A stretch of 50,452 nucleotides of DNA from Coleofasciculus sp. LEGE 07092 (lineage in GTDB: Bacteria > Cyanobacteriota > Cyanobacteriia > Cyanobacteriales > Coleofasciculaceae), in contig NZ_JADEWY010000033.1 in the NCBI RefSeq assembly GCF_015207375.1, forward strand, positions 1-50,452, given 5' to 3'. Below are positions 18,426-29,041 of the stretch, piece by piece; the stretch's first letter is position 1, and the number at the start of each line of letters is the position of its first letter. Made by a program: the position numbers and the translations under genes. The notes under the pieces were generated by a model. It had not been told where the DNA came from. It worked only from the letters and a program-made list of their open reading frames with translations, and made no database searches.

Positions 18426-18573
18426 TTCAATTTCCTTCTTGTTTTGTGTTAAATTGGGTAATGGGCTGATTTACACCAACTTGGTGCGATCGCCATCCAT
18501 TCAGATCCAATGAATGAAATACTACGGGTTTACCTGTTACCACGACTTCTGCCGCGAGATAGAGAGCTATAGA

Positions 18574-18987
18574 TTAAGAAGACTGGATTTGCTTAAAATT
18601 CTCCAGAATTTCTTTGGGAATCCCCTTTGGGCGCATTGTCTGACTATCTACCCAAACCCAAAGAACTTCAGCCGTTACTAACAAATCCTCTTCCCCCAAG
18701 CACCGGATTTCGTAAAATCGGATAGCGCGGGTTCCTTTCATCTGTTGCAGCCACGTGGTAATGGCTAGGGTGTCACCCGCAACCGCCGGACGTAGGTAGT
18801 CGATGGCGATGCGACGCATTACAAATACGCCACCTAGTTTCCGGCATTGTTCGAGGGAAAAGCCAAGTTGCTCGGAGTGTTCAATGGCTGCTTGTTCTAA
18901 GTAATTTTGGTAGACGGCATTGTTGACGTGTCCCAACGCATCCATCTCGTAATGCCGTACCCGTAGCTGGGTAGTGTAAGTCTGCAT
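18574..18987 (-). CDS. Acyl-CoA thioesterase, 4HBT hot-dog fold
   Basis: A 137-residue hot-dog fold thioesterase of the YbgC/4HBT type. The catalytic segment RVRHYEMDALGHVNNAVY holds the usual Asp, and DYLRPAVAGDTLAITTWL forms the central strands. It would hydrolyse acyl-CoA or acyl-ACP thioesters. The start is chosen at MQTYTTQLRV (18987), as family members begin directly with this strand; nine extra codons upstream are unconserved. In cyanobacteria some members act on 1,4-dihydroxy-2-naphthoyl-CoA in phylloquinone synthesis, but I cannot decide the substrate here. Confidence 0.85.
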   Translation of the reverse strand: MQTYTTQLRVRHYEMDALGHVNNAVYQNYLEQAAIEHSEQLGFSLEQCRKLGGVFVMRRIAIDYLRPAVAGDTLAITTWLQQMKGTRAIRFYEIRCLGEEDLLVTAEVLWVWVDSQTMRPKGIPKEILENFKQIQSS

Positions 18988-19290
18988 AGGCTTGCTTCTG
19001 TTGGTGGATGTCACTCTTTAAGGGTAATGAGGACACACGGCTTAAAATAAAGAGATAAGCTCCCTAAAGACGTACTGCCAAAGTTAATCGTTAATATAGC
19101 TATATCCCAGCAATTGGGGTTAGACACTAAATGGTTTAAAGTTTACCCTATTTACAAATTTCCTGGAGTGGCTCCTATCGCCAAGGTTGCTGGGTTTACA
19201 GGGCATCTTCAGATAAAATTTACTGCATCTAGTTTTGTTTTACTTCAGCACTAATGAGCATGAAGTAGGAGCCGATTTTACCCCACTCGG

Positions 19291-22200
19291 TTGAGAGTGT
19301 TTATGTTGGAGCTATTGAAAAACCTGCTGCTTTCAGATCTGTCTATCCCTCAAGGATACTGCTACCTCTGCTCGTTTCCACAACTGGGACTGCACATTAT
19401 TTCAGATTCCCTAATTACCCTAGCTTATTTTTCCGCAGGAACAATCCTGGCATATTTGCTCTATAAACAAACCTATAATCACCCATGGCTGCTAACTCTG
19501 GGTGCAGTATTGCTGATGGCTAACGGTACAACTCACCTGTTAGAGGTTTGGACTCTCTGGCATCCAGCATACTGGCTATCGGGCACTGTAAAAGCGATCG
19601 CAGCTCTTCTATCCGTCTGGGGTGCCATCAAACTCATACCCTTATTGCTCAATACTTCCCGTGGGAGTGAACCTGAAACTGTAGCCGTGCAGACTGCCCA
19701 ACTCCCAGAAATCAACAAGCAACTCCAGCTCAAAATTACCGAAGCGCTGCAATTTGAAGCCCAACTCTACCAAAACACTGCCCAATTTGCCGCCATTTTC
19801 AATGCTATTCCCGATGCTGTCATTTTTGCAGATACAGACTGCCAGATGGTCAGCCTTAACCCAGCCTTTACCCAGCTATTTGGTTACAGCATAGAGGAAA
19901 TGCTGGGACAATCGACACAAGCCCTATACGCCAATCTAGAAGATTACCCTGAACAGGGTAGACAGCGATTTCACCCCAACCCTCAAGAGCAAACCAAGCC
20001 CTATGAAATGAAATACCGCCGCAAGACAGGGGAAATCTTCATTAGCGAAACAATTAGCACTATCGTCAAAGATGCAGACGGAAAAACCCTAGGATTTGTC
20101 GCAATCGTGCGCGATATCAGCGATGTCTACGACGAGCTTCACTTACGCAAACAAGCAGAATTCGCCCTGCAAGCGAGCGAGGAACGTTTGAGCATCCTCA
20201 TTGATGGCGTCAAAGATTATGCCATTTACTTGCTTAATCCCGACGGCACAATTGCAAGCTGGAATTCAGGAGCCGAGCGGATCAAGGGCTATCCAGCCGA
20301 TGAAGTGATTGGTGAATACTATCAGTGTTTTTTCACTCCTGACGATATCAAACAGGGCAAACCTGAGCAAGGATTGCAGGTAGCTGCGACAACGGGACGG
20401 TTTGAGGATGAAGGCTGGCGGGTGCGTCGGGATGGGACGTACTTCTGGTGCAGCACCATTATGACAGCCCTCAGCGATGAAACTGGACAATTGCGAGGTT
20501 TTGCGAAAATCACGCGAGATATTACCGAACAAAAACAGACAGAAACGCGCCTGCAACTTTTGGAACGCGCGATCGCTGCTAGTAGCAATGGTATTATCAT
20601 TAGCGACCCTACCCAGCCCCACAATCCGATTATTTTCATCAATCCGGGGTTTGAGCGCATCACCGGTTACTCAGCAGAGGAAGTCATCGGAAAAAACTGT
20701 CGCTTCTTACAAGGGCAGGAAACTCAACAATCAGCACTCGATGAAGTGCGCTGTGCCCTAGGCGAAAAGCGGGATTGTTTCGTCACCCTGCGCAACTATC
20801 GCAAAGACGGCACACTGTTTTGGAACGAACTCTCGATTTCTCCCCTGCGAGATGCAACGGGGAAATTAACCCATTATGTTGGCATTCAAACCGATATTAC
20901 CGAACGCAAGCAAGCCGAGGAAGAACGCGATCGCTTTTTTACCCTTTCCCTGGATATGCTCTGCATCGCCGGCTTTGATGGCTACTTCAAGCGCCTAAAT
21001 CCCGCTTGGGAAAAAACCCTAGGATTTACCACCGACGAACTCTTAGCTCAACCGTACATCGAATTCGTTCATCCCGAAGATCGCGCTGTTACAATTTCTG
21101 AATCCCAAAAGCTGATCACAGGCACCGATACCGTCGCCTTTGAGAATCGTTACCGCACAAAAGATGGCTCTTACCGATGGATTCTGTGGAATGCTACTCC
21201 CTTAGCAGAACAGGGCTTACTGTACTGTGTTGCCCACGATGTAACCAAACGCAAGCGAACAGAGGCGGCACTACGCGAGAGTGAAGAACGCTTCCGCGCC
21301 ATGGCGAATAGTGCGCCGGTGCTACTCTGGGTATCCAATAAAGAAAGACTCTGCACGTTTTTCAACCGCTTTTGGTTGGAGTTTACTGGACGTACCCTGG
21401 AACAGGAATGGGGTAATGGTTGGATAGAAGGGGTACATCCTGAGGATTTGCAATACTGTCTGGATACCTATAATTCCGCCTTCAGTGCTCGTCAAAGCTT
21501 CCGAATGGAGTACCGCCTACGAGGTGCTGATGGTGAGTATCGGTGGATATTAGATACAGGTATCCCCCACTTTGCCCCAGATAGCAGTTTTGCCGGTTAT
21601 ATCGGTTCCTGCCTAGATATCACCGACTTCAAAGAAAGCCAAAAAGCCCTGCAATATTCCCAATTTCTGTTAGCAGGTGTATTGAATAGCTCTCTAGATG
21701 GAGTAATGGCGTTTCAGTCAGTGAGAGACACTTCAAGCAGCATTGTCGATTTTAAGTGGCTTTTGGTGAATCCAGCCGCCGAAAAAATGGTGGGACGAAG
21801 GGCTGAAAACTTAATTGGCAAGCAGTTATTGCAAGAGATGCCCGGAAATCGTGAAAAACTGTTTCATCAGTATGTTGAGGTTGTTGAAACTGGGAAACCG
21901 ATGGAGTGGGAATTTTATTACGAACACGAACGAGTCAAAGCTTGGTTTCATAATGCTGCTGTCAAGTTGGATGACGGCTTTGCCGTGACATTCCGCAACA
22001 TCACCGAGAACAAACGAGTCGAGAAAGAACACCGCCGAGGGGAAGCGGCAATCCGAGCGTTATATAAGGTGGCATCCGCCCCACAACTCACCTTTAAGCA
22101 GCGCTTGCAAGGACTCTTGGCAATGGGTAGGCGAAATTTTGGACTTGACATCGGCATTCTTTCATGCATAGATGGAAATCGCTATGAAGTGATTGCTGCT

Positions 22201-25113
22201 CAAGTACCGCCGCGATTTCCTTTGCCAATTCGTGACGGAGAGGTGTTTGAGTTAGAGCAGACTCTTTGTGCTGAAACGATTCGAGCCAAAGAACCCATTA
22301 GTTTTGAGTCAGAGAAAGACTCCCAGGGGAAACGCCATCCTGCCTACGCTGGGTCAAACCTAGAATCCTACCGGGGTATGCGAGTTATAGTCGGGGGAGT
22401 GCCTTATGGAACTCTTAGCTTTTTGAGTCTCAAGCCCTGCTCCTCTTCCTTTAAAGCCAGCGATCGCCAACTGTTAAAGCTCATGGCTCAATGGGTAGGG
22501 CACGAGATAGAACGTACCGCTGCCAAAACAGCACTAGAGCGGCAATTGCAACGGGCGGTACTGCTGAAACAAATTACTCAAGAGATTCGCCAAAGCCTAG
22601 ATAGTGGGCAAATCTTCCAAATAGCAGCCACTCAGATCGGTCAAACCTTTGGGGTGAATCGCTGTCTCATTCACAGCTATATTGACCAACCCACTCCCCA
22701 AATTCCCTTAGTAGCCGAGTATTTAGAACCCGGTTACAACTCAATCATGGGCTTAGAAATTCCGATTATCGGCAATCCCCACGCCCAGCAAACCCTTGCT
22801 CAAGACACAGTGATTGTTTCTGCAGATGTCTATAATGAGCCCCTCTTAAAGATCGCTGCACCCATGTGCCGTCAAACTGGGTTGAAGTCGATGATGGCTG
22901 TGCGCACCTCCTACCAAGGCGATACCAACGGCATGATCGGCGTTCATCAATGCGATCGCTTTCGCCAGTGGACAGAGGATGAAATCGAACTCCTCGAAGC
23001 CGTAGCCGCTCAAGTGGGCATTGCCCTTGCCCAAGCGAATCTACTCGCTCAAGAGAAACAGCGGCGTGAAGAACTGACAGGAAAAAATTTAGCACTTTAC
23101 AAAGCCAAACGGGAAGCCGAAGTCGCAAATCGGGCAAAAAGCGAGTTTCTGGCAATGATGAGCCACGAAATCCGCACCCCCATGAATGCCGTGATTGGCA
23201 TGACTGGACTGCTGTTGGATACAGAACTGACTCCCCAACAACGGGACTTTGCCACCACCATCAGCAACAGTGGTGAAGCCTTGCTAACGATCATCAACGA
23301 TATCCTCGACTTTTCTAAAATCGAGTCCGGCAGGTTGGAGTTAGAGGAGCAACCCTTCAACCTACGCAGTTGTATAGAAGAAGCCTTGGATTTACTAGCG
23401 TCCCAAGCCGCAGTCAAAGGTCTGGAGCTAGCTTACCTGATTGAACCCCAAACTCCTACAGCAATTGTGGGGGATATTACCCGCCTGCGGCAAATTTTAG
23501 TGAATCTGCTCAGTAATGCGGTGAAGTTTACGGCAGCAGGGGAAGTCGTTGTCTCAGTAACGGTGGAAACGGCAACCTCTGATGGTGATATTCGTCTTTT
23601 GTTTGCCGTTCGTGATACCGGCATTGGCATTCCTTCAGAACGGATGAACCGCCTCTTTAAGCCCTTCAGTCAAGTTGATACTTCCATGACTCGCAATTAC
23701 GGCGGAACAGGACTGGGCTTGGTTATCAGTAAGCGCTTGAGTGAAATGATGGGGGGGCGAATGTGGGTTGAGAGCCAGGTGGGAGTTGGTTCTACTTTCT
23801 ATTTCACAGTCGTTGCCAAGCCTGCTCCTAATTCAGCGATCGCAGATTTGCCCATCCCCCAAGCCGAATTAACAGGAAAACGTCTTTTAGTCGTTGACGA
23901 CAACGGCACGAATCGCCAAATTCTGACGCTGCAAGCTCAGTCTTGGGGAATGGAGGTGCGAGCAGCAGAATCGGGCGTGCAGGCGTTGGAGTGGTTGATG
24001 AATGGAGAGGGCTTTGATATTGCAGTTCTGGATATGCAAATGCCCCAGATGGATGGTTTGAATCTGGCGCTGCACCTTCGCTCTTTACCAGATTGTGCAG
24101 AACTACCCCTCGTCATGTTGAGTTCTGTCAATCGGCAGATTGTGGAGCAATCCACACAGAACCCTGACTTCGCCGCCATACTCACGAAGCCGATCAAGCA
24201 GTCCCAGCTTTATAATGTGTTTATCGGCATTTTTTGCCGGCAGCGAATCTCTATTCGCCCCACTGGTGCATCCTTAGGGCAATTAACATCAGAGTTAGCC
24301 CAACAGTTGCCTCTACGGATTCTACTGGTGGAGGATGTGGCGGTTAACCAGAAAGTGGCACGCCAAATGCTACAGCGGTTAGGCTACCGGGCTGATGTGG
24401 CAAACAACGGGCAAGAAGCATTGGAGTCCCTGCGCCGCCAGTCCTATGATGTGGTTTTTATGGATGTGCAGATGCCGGAAATGGACGGACTTGATGCCAC
24501 CCGACACATCCGCCAGGAGTGGTCATCTCCCTCTCAGCCTTGGATTATTGCCATGACTGCTCATGCTATGCAGGGTGATAAAGAACAGTGCTTGCAAGCT
24601 GGAATGAACGACTACATCAGCAAACCTATTCGACCGGATGCCATTGTGCAAGCGTTGAAGAACTATTACCCAACACACAGCGAAACCCTCGTATTAGGGG
24701 TTGATATGAACGAGGAATCCTTTGAACCTACAGCCGCATCGGATTTAATCTTGGCACCTACACTTGATAACGAGGTACTAGAAAGTTTCAGAGAAATTGC
24801 TGGAGATGATTTTGAGGAGTTGTTAGCGGAGGTGATTGACAGCTATTTAGAAGATTCACCGCCACGGTTGAATGCCATTCGCAACGCTGTCACCCAAAAT
24901 GATGCGGCTGACTTGCAGCAATCAGCACACGCTCTGAAATCATCCAGTCTGACTGTTGGCGCAACCTTGTTGGCTCAATTGTGTGCCGACTTAGAAGCAC
25001 TCGGTTACGCAGGCACTATCGGCGACGCATCAACACAGCTTTCACCCCTTGATGCTGAGTATGAGCGTGTCAAGGCGGCTTTGCAACAAAAGCATCCCAG
25101 GAGAGAGCAATGA
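19291..25113 (+). CDS. Giant hybrid histidine kinase: ethylene-receptor-like membrane sensor, LOV, PAS, GAF, two REC, Hpt
   Basis: A 1940-residue sensor (numbered from TTG at 19291; ATG at 19303 is a likely alternative). Residues about 25-120 form a three-helix membrane domain resembling plant ETR1, with D39, Y46 and H82 kept but Asn78 where ETR1 has its copper-binding Cys. Then follow PAS (about 165-275), PAS (295-410), a canonical LOV domain (415-540; GKNCRFLQ with photoactive Cys470, flavin-binding NYRKDG and FWNEL, Gln533), three more PAS (545-920), two GAF (920-1255), HisKA with SHEIRTPMN (His1292), HATPase with DTGIGIP and GGTGLGL, REC1 (Asp1581), REC2 (Asp1725) and Hpt (His1880 in HALKS). 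All phosphorelay residues are present. Its stop overlaps the start of the REC-GGDEF gene, so light or ligand sensing probably feeds c-di-GMP synthesis. Confidence 0.93.
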   Translation: MRVFMLELLKNLLLSDLSIPQGYCYLCSFPQLGLHIISDSLITLAYFSAGTILAYLLYKQTYNHPWLLTLGAVLLMANGTTHLLEVWTLWHPAYWLSGTVKAIAALLSVWGAIKLIPLLLNTSRGSEPETVAVQTAQLPEINKQLQLKITEALQFEAQLYQNTAQFAAIFNAIPDAVIFADTDCQMVSLNPAFTQLFGYSIEEMLGQSTQALYANLEDYPEQGRQRFHPNPQEQTKPYEMKYRRKTGEIFISETISTIVKDADGKTLGFVAIVRDISDVYDELHLRKQAEFALQASEERLSILIDGVKDYAIYLLNPDGTIASWNSGAERIKGYPADEVIGEYYQCFFTPDDIKQGKPEQGLQVAATTGRFEDEGWRVRRDGTYFWCSTIMTALSDETGQLRGFAKITRDITEQKQTETRLQLLERAIAASSNGIIISDPTQPHNPIIFINPGFERITGYSAEEVIGKNCRFLQGQETQQSALDEVRCALGEKRDCFVTLRNYRKDGTLFWNELSISPLRDATGKLTHYVGIQTDITERKQAEEERDRFFTLSLDMLCIAGFDGYFKRLNPAWEKTLGFTTDELLAQPYIEFVHPEDRAVTISESQKLITGTDTVAFENRYRTKDGSYRWILWNATPLAEQGLLYCVAHDVTKRKRTEAALRESEERFRAMANSAPVLLWVSNKERLCTFFNRFWLEFTGRTLEQEWGNGWIEGVHPEDLQYCLDTYNSAFSARQSFRMEYRLRGADGEYRWILDTGIPHFAPDSSFAGYIGSCLDITDFKESQKALQYSQFLLAGVLNSSLDGVMAFQSVRDTSSSIVDFKWLLVNPAAEKMVGRRAENLIGKQLLQEMPGNREKLFHQYVEVVETGKPMEWEFYYEHERVKAWFHNAAVKLDDGFAVTFRNITENKRVEKEHRRGEAAIRALYKVASAPQLTFKQRLQGLLAMGRRNFGLDIGILSCIDGNRYEVIAAQVPPRFPLPIRDGEVFELEQTLCAETIRAKEPISFESEKDSQGKRHPAYAGSNLESYRGMRVIVGGVPYGTLSFLSLKPCSSSFKASDRQLLKLMAQWVGHEIERTAAKTALERQLQRAVLLKQITQEIRQSLDSGQIFQIAATQIGQTFGVNRCLIHSYIDQPTPQIPLVAEYLEPGYNSIMGLEIPIIGNPHAQQTLAQDTVIVSADVYNEPLLKIAAPMCRQTGLKSMMAVRTSYQGDTNGMIGVHQCDRFRQWTEDEIELLEAVAAQVGIALAQANLLAQEKQRREELTGKNLALYKAKREAEVANRAKSEFLAMMSHEIRTPMNAVIGMTGLLLDTELTPQQRDFATTISNSGEALLTIINDILDFSKIESGRLELEEQPFNLRSCIEEALDLLASQAAVKGLELAYLIEPQTPTAIVGDITRLRQILVNLLSNAVKFTAAGEVVVSVTVETATSDGDIRLLFAVRDTGIGIPSERMNRLFKPFSQVDTSMTRNYGGTGLGLVISKRLSEMMGGRMWVESQVGVGSTFYFTVVAKPAPNSAIADLPIPQAELTGKRLLVVDDNGTNRQILTLQAQSWGMEVRAAESGVQALEWLMNGEGFDIAVLDMQMPQMDGLNLALHLRSLPDCAELPLVMLSSVNRQIVEQSTQNPDFAAILTKPIKQSQLYNVFIGIFCRQRISIRPTGASLGQLTSELAQQLPLRILLVEDVAVNQKVARQMLQRLGYRADVANNGQEALESLRRQSYDVVFMDVQMPEMDGLDATRHIRQEWSSPSQPWIIAMTAHAMQGDKEQCLQAGMNDYISKPIRPDAIVQALKNYYPTHSETLVLGVDMNEESFEPTAASDLILAPTLDNEVLESFREIAGDDFEELLAEVIDSYLEDSPPRLNAIRNAVTQNDAADLQQSAHALKSSSLTVGATLLAQLCADLEALGYAGTIGDASTQLSPLDAEYERVKAALQQKHPRREQ

Positions 25114-26105
25114 GTGAGCCTGACGTTGACAGCAAAATCCCTCAGGTTCTAATTGTTGATGATGAAAAAACCCTGCGATTGATTCTGCATCGGGCGATGG
25201 AGCAGGATGGGTATCAGGTGATGGAGGTCAGTGATGGAGACCAGTGTCTAGCCGTTTGTCAGCAGCAACTCCCAGATATTATTTTACTGGATGCCATGAT
25301 GCCTGGGACAGATGGTTTTACCTGCTGTGCTCAGTTAAAAGCGACCTTTGGAGAGGATTGCCCACCGATCTTAATGATTACAGGACTCAATAACCAGGAA
25401 TCAGTAGATCGGGCGTTCGAGTCAGGCGCGACTGATTACATCACCAAACCCATTCACTGGGCAGTACTGCGGCAGCGCGTGCGCCGTCTCCTCGAAACCC
25501 ATTGGGCAATGGTGGAGTTACGACGCAAAATCGAGAAAGAGCGCTTACTCATGACTGAGTTAGAAGCGGCTAATCGGGAGTTACAGCGCCTCGCTTGTCT
25601 GGATGGCTTGACTCAAATTGCTAACCGCCGTGCTTTTGACGAAGCTTTGCAGCAGGAGTGGCGGCGACTGGCACGGGAGCGAGCACCGCTGTCCTTGATT
25701 TTGTGCGATATCGATTTTTTCAAAGCTTACAATGATACTTACGGGCATCAAGCTGGGGATGAATGTCTCAAACAGGTGGCTAACAGCCTACGTCAAGCGG
25801 TCAAGCGTCCCGCCGATTTGGTTGCACGGTATGGGGGGGAGGAGTTTGCAATTGTTTTACCCAATACTCAGCTCAAGGGAGCTGTTAAGGTAGCAGAGAT
25901 TGTGAGGTCTGAGTTGAATGCCAAAGCAATTGCCCATAGTGGTTCTCAGATCAGCGACTGTGTCACCCTCAGCTTTGGTGTTGCTGGAGTTATTCCCTGT
26001 CCTGGAACCTCTCCTGAACAATTGATTGCTGAAGCAGACCAAGCGCTTTATCAGGCAAAGGTAGAAGGACGCGATCGCGTTGTCTGTAATTTGGTAAGTT
26101 GTTGA
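25110..26105 (+). CDS. Response regulator with GGDEF diguanylate cyclase domain
   Basis: A 331-residue protein with an N-terminal receiver ([11 protein letters not shown], phospho-acceptor Asp in [13 protein letters not shown], Lys in DYITKPIHW), a short coiled linker ([20 protein letters not shown]) and a GGDEF domain. The active site GGEEF is intact, and an RxxD inhibitory site (RPAD) lies five residues before it, so product feedback by c-di-GMP is expected. It overlaps the giant hybrid kinase by four bases (ATGA), which gives translational coupling and makes this the obvious output partner of that kinase. Confidence 0.93.
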   Translation: MSEPDVDSKIPQVLIVDDEKTLRLILHRAMEQDGYQVMEVSDGDQCLAVCQQQLPDIILLDAMMPGTDGFTCCAQLKATFGEDCPPILMITGLNNQESVDRAFESGATDYITKPIHWAVLRQRVRRLLETHWAMVELRRKIEKERLLMTELEAANRELQRLACLDGLTQIANRRAFDEALQQEWRRLARERAPLSLILCDIDFFKAYNDTYGHQAGDECLKQVANSLRQAVKRPADLVARYGGEEFAIVLPNTQLKGAVKVAEIVRSELNAKAIAHSGSQISDCVTLSFGVAGVIPCPGTSPEQLIAEADQALYQAKVEGRDRVVCNLVSC

Positions 26106-26177
26106 ATGTCAAGTCATTGACAGCTCATGTTGAGGAGTCCTACGGGATAATTGATTTTTGGGAGTTCCCCTCGACGG

Positions 26178-26495
26178 TTAATCATTCGATGGGGTGGGAA
26201 AGTCGCCTGGTTTTATCTGCTCTTGCTGAATGTCAACCTCAGGGTTTACATTAATCGTGAGAAGATTTTCGGTCAAGGCATCTTGCCCTCGATAGAGACG
26301 TTGAATTTCTCTTTCAAACTGCTCTCGCCCTCGCTGGAAAAATTCTTGACTGCTTGAGGGAATTAAATCGCGGGATATCTGTGCTGCCGATTCTGGCGTC
26401 AGCGATTCTTGATTTGCCAGCACCGATTCCTGTTGACCCAATAGCCCCACTGATAACAACAACACCGTTGCACTAGTTACACGAGTAGGTTTCAT
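26178..26495 (-). CDS. Small exported hypothetical protein
   Basis: A 105-residue protein with a signal peptide (VTSATVLLLSVGLLG, likely cleavage after SVLA). The mature part is helical and charged (ISRDLIPSSSQEFFQRGREQ). No family is recognised. It probably resides in the periplasm. It lies convergent to the REC-GGDEF gene, 72 bases away. Confidence 0.6.
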   Translation of the reverse strand: MKPTRVTSATVLLLSVGLLGQQESVLANQESLTPESAAQISRDLIPSSSQEFFQRGREQFEREIQRLYRGQDALTENLLTINVNPEVDIQQEQIKPGDFPTPSND

Positions 26496-26700
26496 TGTAG
26501 TATCTCTGAGTGAGGATGCTACTTCTATTTTGTGATAGGAGAATTTTTGTGAAATCCCTCAATCGGGTAGATTGGCTTCACCCAAGTGAGTGAACCTGCT
26601 CCATTGCATTGGGAGTGGTCTTGAGCGAAGGAAAATGTTACGCTTGCTCAAGAGCAACGCTTCACGGCATTAGGCAAAGTTATAGACCCCATCGATAATT

Positions 26701-27390
26701 TCAAGGCAGCGGTTGCAATGTCGCCAGAATTTGCTCGAACACCTGTTGGTATGCCGACTCATTGCCACTTCCCCGCGCTAAATTAATAACGATTATATCT
26801 TTACCATCAAGACTGGGAAGTAAAACATTCTCAAACTCGTACAACCCTGTAGACTGAAAAGCGATCGCATCTTGATCGGCAACTTTCTGGCGAGTGTAGT
26901 TCTGTGGGGAAACGAAATAATCCGAGCGACTTTCTACCCATTCTTGCAGCGAGAGGCGATTGGGGTTGCGATAAACTGAAATGCTCACATTTGCAGGCAA
27001 TTCTGTACCTTCAAATTCAGTTGTCTGAATTGCCTGATAGTCTGCCTGCGTCCACACTTCTAAGGTTCCTCGCCCTCCTGCCATCCCAGTCTCTGGCTCC
27101 TCGTTGGTATCATCAACAATAAAGCCCTTCGGATACTCGAAACTGACACCCAAAGGCTGGCTCTGATAAGTATTTTGGCTATCCCTGGAGGATGGCTGAA
27201 TTTGAGCTACCTGAATTGTGGCAATGGAACGAGAAGAAGCGACAGCAGGTTTCTCCAACGAATTAACCCCAGATGGAGGCTCTGCTTGACAGGCGACGGT
27301 TAGTCCTAAACTCAGACAGAACAACACTCGACTTAAAAGCCAGGGGATGTAATGGCGGGTTCTCCGTTCATGCTGAGATTGTGCAGACAT
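26701..27390 (-). CDS. Probable lipoprotein
   Basis: A 229-residue protein with a long basic N-terminus, a hydrophobic segment and a lipobox LTVAC (Cys34), so it is probably lipid-anchored. A Ser/Gln-rich linker follows, then a compact beta-rich domain (QPLGVSFEYPKGFIVDDTNE, ANVSISVYRNPNRLSLQEWV, DAIAFQSTGLYEFENVLLPS) resembling the PsbP-like/DUF1795-type fold that starts from a YPxGF motif. The assignment to that fold is by eye and tentative. It is upstream of the small exported protein on the same strand, with 205 bases between. Confidence 0.7.
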   Translation of the reverse strand: MSAQSQHERRTRHYIPWLLSRVLFCLSLGLTVACQAEPPSGVNSLEKPAVASSRSIATIQVAQIQPSSRDSQNTYQSQPLGVSFEYPKGFIVDDTNEEPETGMAGGRGTLEVWTQADYQAIQTTEFEGTELPANVSISVYRNPNRLSLQEWVESRSDYFVSPQNYTRQKVADQDAIAFQSTGLYEFENVLLPSLDGKDIIVINLARGSGNESAYQQVFEQILATLQPLP

Positions 27391-27469
27391 CTGTCGCTCC
27401 TTTAAAAAACCTATGCCCTATAGAGTCAATACAGGTTGCAGTTGTTCCACAAGCAGAGTAGGGTATCTG

Positions 27470-28825
27470 TTATAGCAATCCTGCCGACTCGTAAAGACGC
27501 CTCAAAATTGCCATAATGCGATCGCCATAATTCAAATCTGCTGACCAGCGTCCACTCAACTGATGTATCAAAGGAGCAATGCCGCGAGTCACGAAGCGAA
27601 ATCGGGGACTCACCACTTCTAGCACTAAAGGCTCCACGCTAGCGTAGGCTTTCAGTTGCTGGATTTGAGCGCGAACGCCAAGTCGGGCACTGGGAAACGT
27701 TGCTCCCTCCGAATCACCGCCTACGGTTCCCAAACCGCCAAAGTTATTTTGACTCGGTTTAAGCTCGCCGCCAAAGCGCAGGTAATCTGTTTCAACCATT
27801 CCCTGACAAAAGGCAATATCATAATCGACTCCCTCAATGGATGCCTCTTCTCGATAAAGTCTGGGTAAGTCGGGAAACTGGATTAGAGCGTTCTCATTAT
27901 TGGCTTTCAGGAACATCATAAGCTGCACTTCTGATGTATTACCATGTCCCATAATCCGGTCAATCTGACCTGGACAAATCTGCAAGTTAGAGCGCAAAAG
28001 CACGGTACGAGTAGCACTATCCCAACCGACAGAGATGTTATAGTCTCGCAGTTCAATCGCTTTGACATAAACAACTCCCCGATGCTGCACTCGACGAATA
28101 CTCGGAACAGCGGTTAGATCAACTCCTAGTCGATCCGCCAAGTCGATGGGAATGTAAGCATTACTGTTAATAATGATGCCCTGCTCGTCATAGGTCTGAC
28201 CGTTAATTTTGATATCGATACGGGGATAAGTGGTATCTGTACCATTTCCCGGTTCGGTGCCAGAGACTGCGCGACTCCAAGCCGCCAACCCATCGGCAAT
28301 GCCCAATGCCATCTCGCGCCGTCGGTTCTGAATGATAAATCGATCCTCTGGATTCGTCAGATAACCCACTTCCATTAATAAAGAGGGAAGGGTTGTATCG
28401 CGGCAAAAAGCAAGATTGCCCACACCCGTAGCCGTATCAGGTTTAGCGCCTCGATTGGGGAGTTGGGGCAGCCGTCGCACCAATGCTAATAGCATCAATT
28501 CAGCATGGTTTTTGCGTTCGGTGTTGTTGGCAATATAGTAGACACTCGCTCCCCGGACGCTGGGATTGGAGGACGCACCGGTATGGATTTCTAGTGCCAC
28601 ATCATTGGGACGACTGCGGGCATTAATCCACTGGATGGAGCCGCTCGAACTCAAGTCATCGGGAACTGAAAGCACTTCAAAGCCCCGCGATCGCAATTCT
28701 GGCACGACTTGGTCGCGCAGCAAGATCATTTCTTGAGCTTCAGTTGTACTCCCTGCAATCGCCCCTAAGTCGCGACCGCCTTGTTCTATACCACCATGAC
28801 CCGCAGAAATAAAGATTCGTCCCAT
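27470..28825 (-). CDS. N-acetylmuramoyl-L-alanine amidase fused to a glucosaminidase-like domain
   Basis: A 451-residue peptidoglycan hydrolase. The N-terminal Amidase_3 domain (1-190) has zinc ligands His in ISAGHGG, Glu in TTEAQE and His in LEIHTGA, and the catalytic Glu in LLMEVGYL. The middle (200-290) is a beta-rich domain containing YDEQGIIINSNAYIPI that resembles copper-amine-oxidase-type stalk domains. The C-terminal part (295-451; MGHGNTSEVQLMMFLKANN, GMVETDYLRFGGELKPSQNN FGGLG) resembles LytD-type endo-N-acetylglucosaminidase. It would cut both the amide and the glycan bond. No signal peptide is visible, so export, if any, is by another route or after a missed upstream start. Confidence 0.88.
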   Translation of the reverse strand: MGRIFISAGHGGIEQGGRDLGAIAGSTTEAQEMILLRDQVVPELRSRGFEVLSVPDDLSSSGSIQWINARSRPNDVALEIHTGASSNPSVRGASVYYIANNTERKNHAELMLLALVRRLPQLPNRGAKPDTATGVGNLAFCRDTTLPSLLMEVGYLTNPEDRFIIQNRRREMALGIADGLAAWSRAVSGTEPGNGTDTTYPRIDIKINGQTYDEQGIIINSNAYIPIDLADRLGVDLTAVPSIRRVQHRGVVYVKAIELRDYNISVGWDSATRTVLLRSNLQICPGQIDRIMGHGNTSEVQLMMFLKANNENALIQFPDLPRLYREEASIEGVDYDIAFCQGMVETDYLRFGGELKPSQNNFGGLGTVGGDSEGATFPSARLGVRAQIQQLKAYASVEPLVLEVVSPRFRFVTRGIAPLIHQLSGRWSADLNYGDRIMAILRRLYESAGLL

Positions 28826-29041
28826 CTGTTGCTCTTTTCCTCAGCGCTAGCGATCAGTACTCGCTGTTACTCATCTAGAATAAGGATTTCAGGATGCTCC
28901 GGCTAGTCCCCTGTTATTGTCATCTTTATTTGTCCCGTTGCGCGAATAGAACTTGATGCTCATTAAAATCTACCCCACAGGGGAGGCGATCGCATCTGAA
29001 TTGCTGTATCGTAAAAGCTGCTAAACCATTGGACAATATTT

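Noticed and set aside
22600..23060. Second GAF domain of the giant kinase as a bilin-binding cyanobacteriochrome
   Set aside because: The chromophore Cys-His motif expected for bilin attachment is not seen; [12 protein letters not shown] is common in non-bilin GAF domains.
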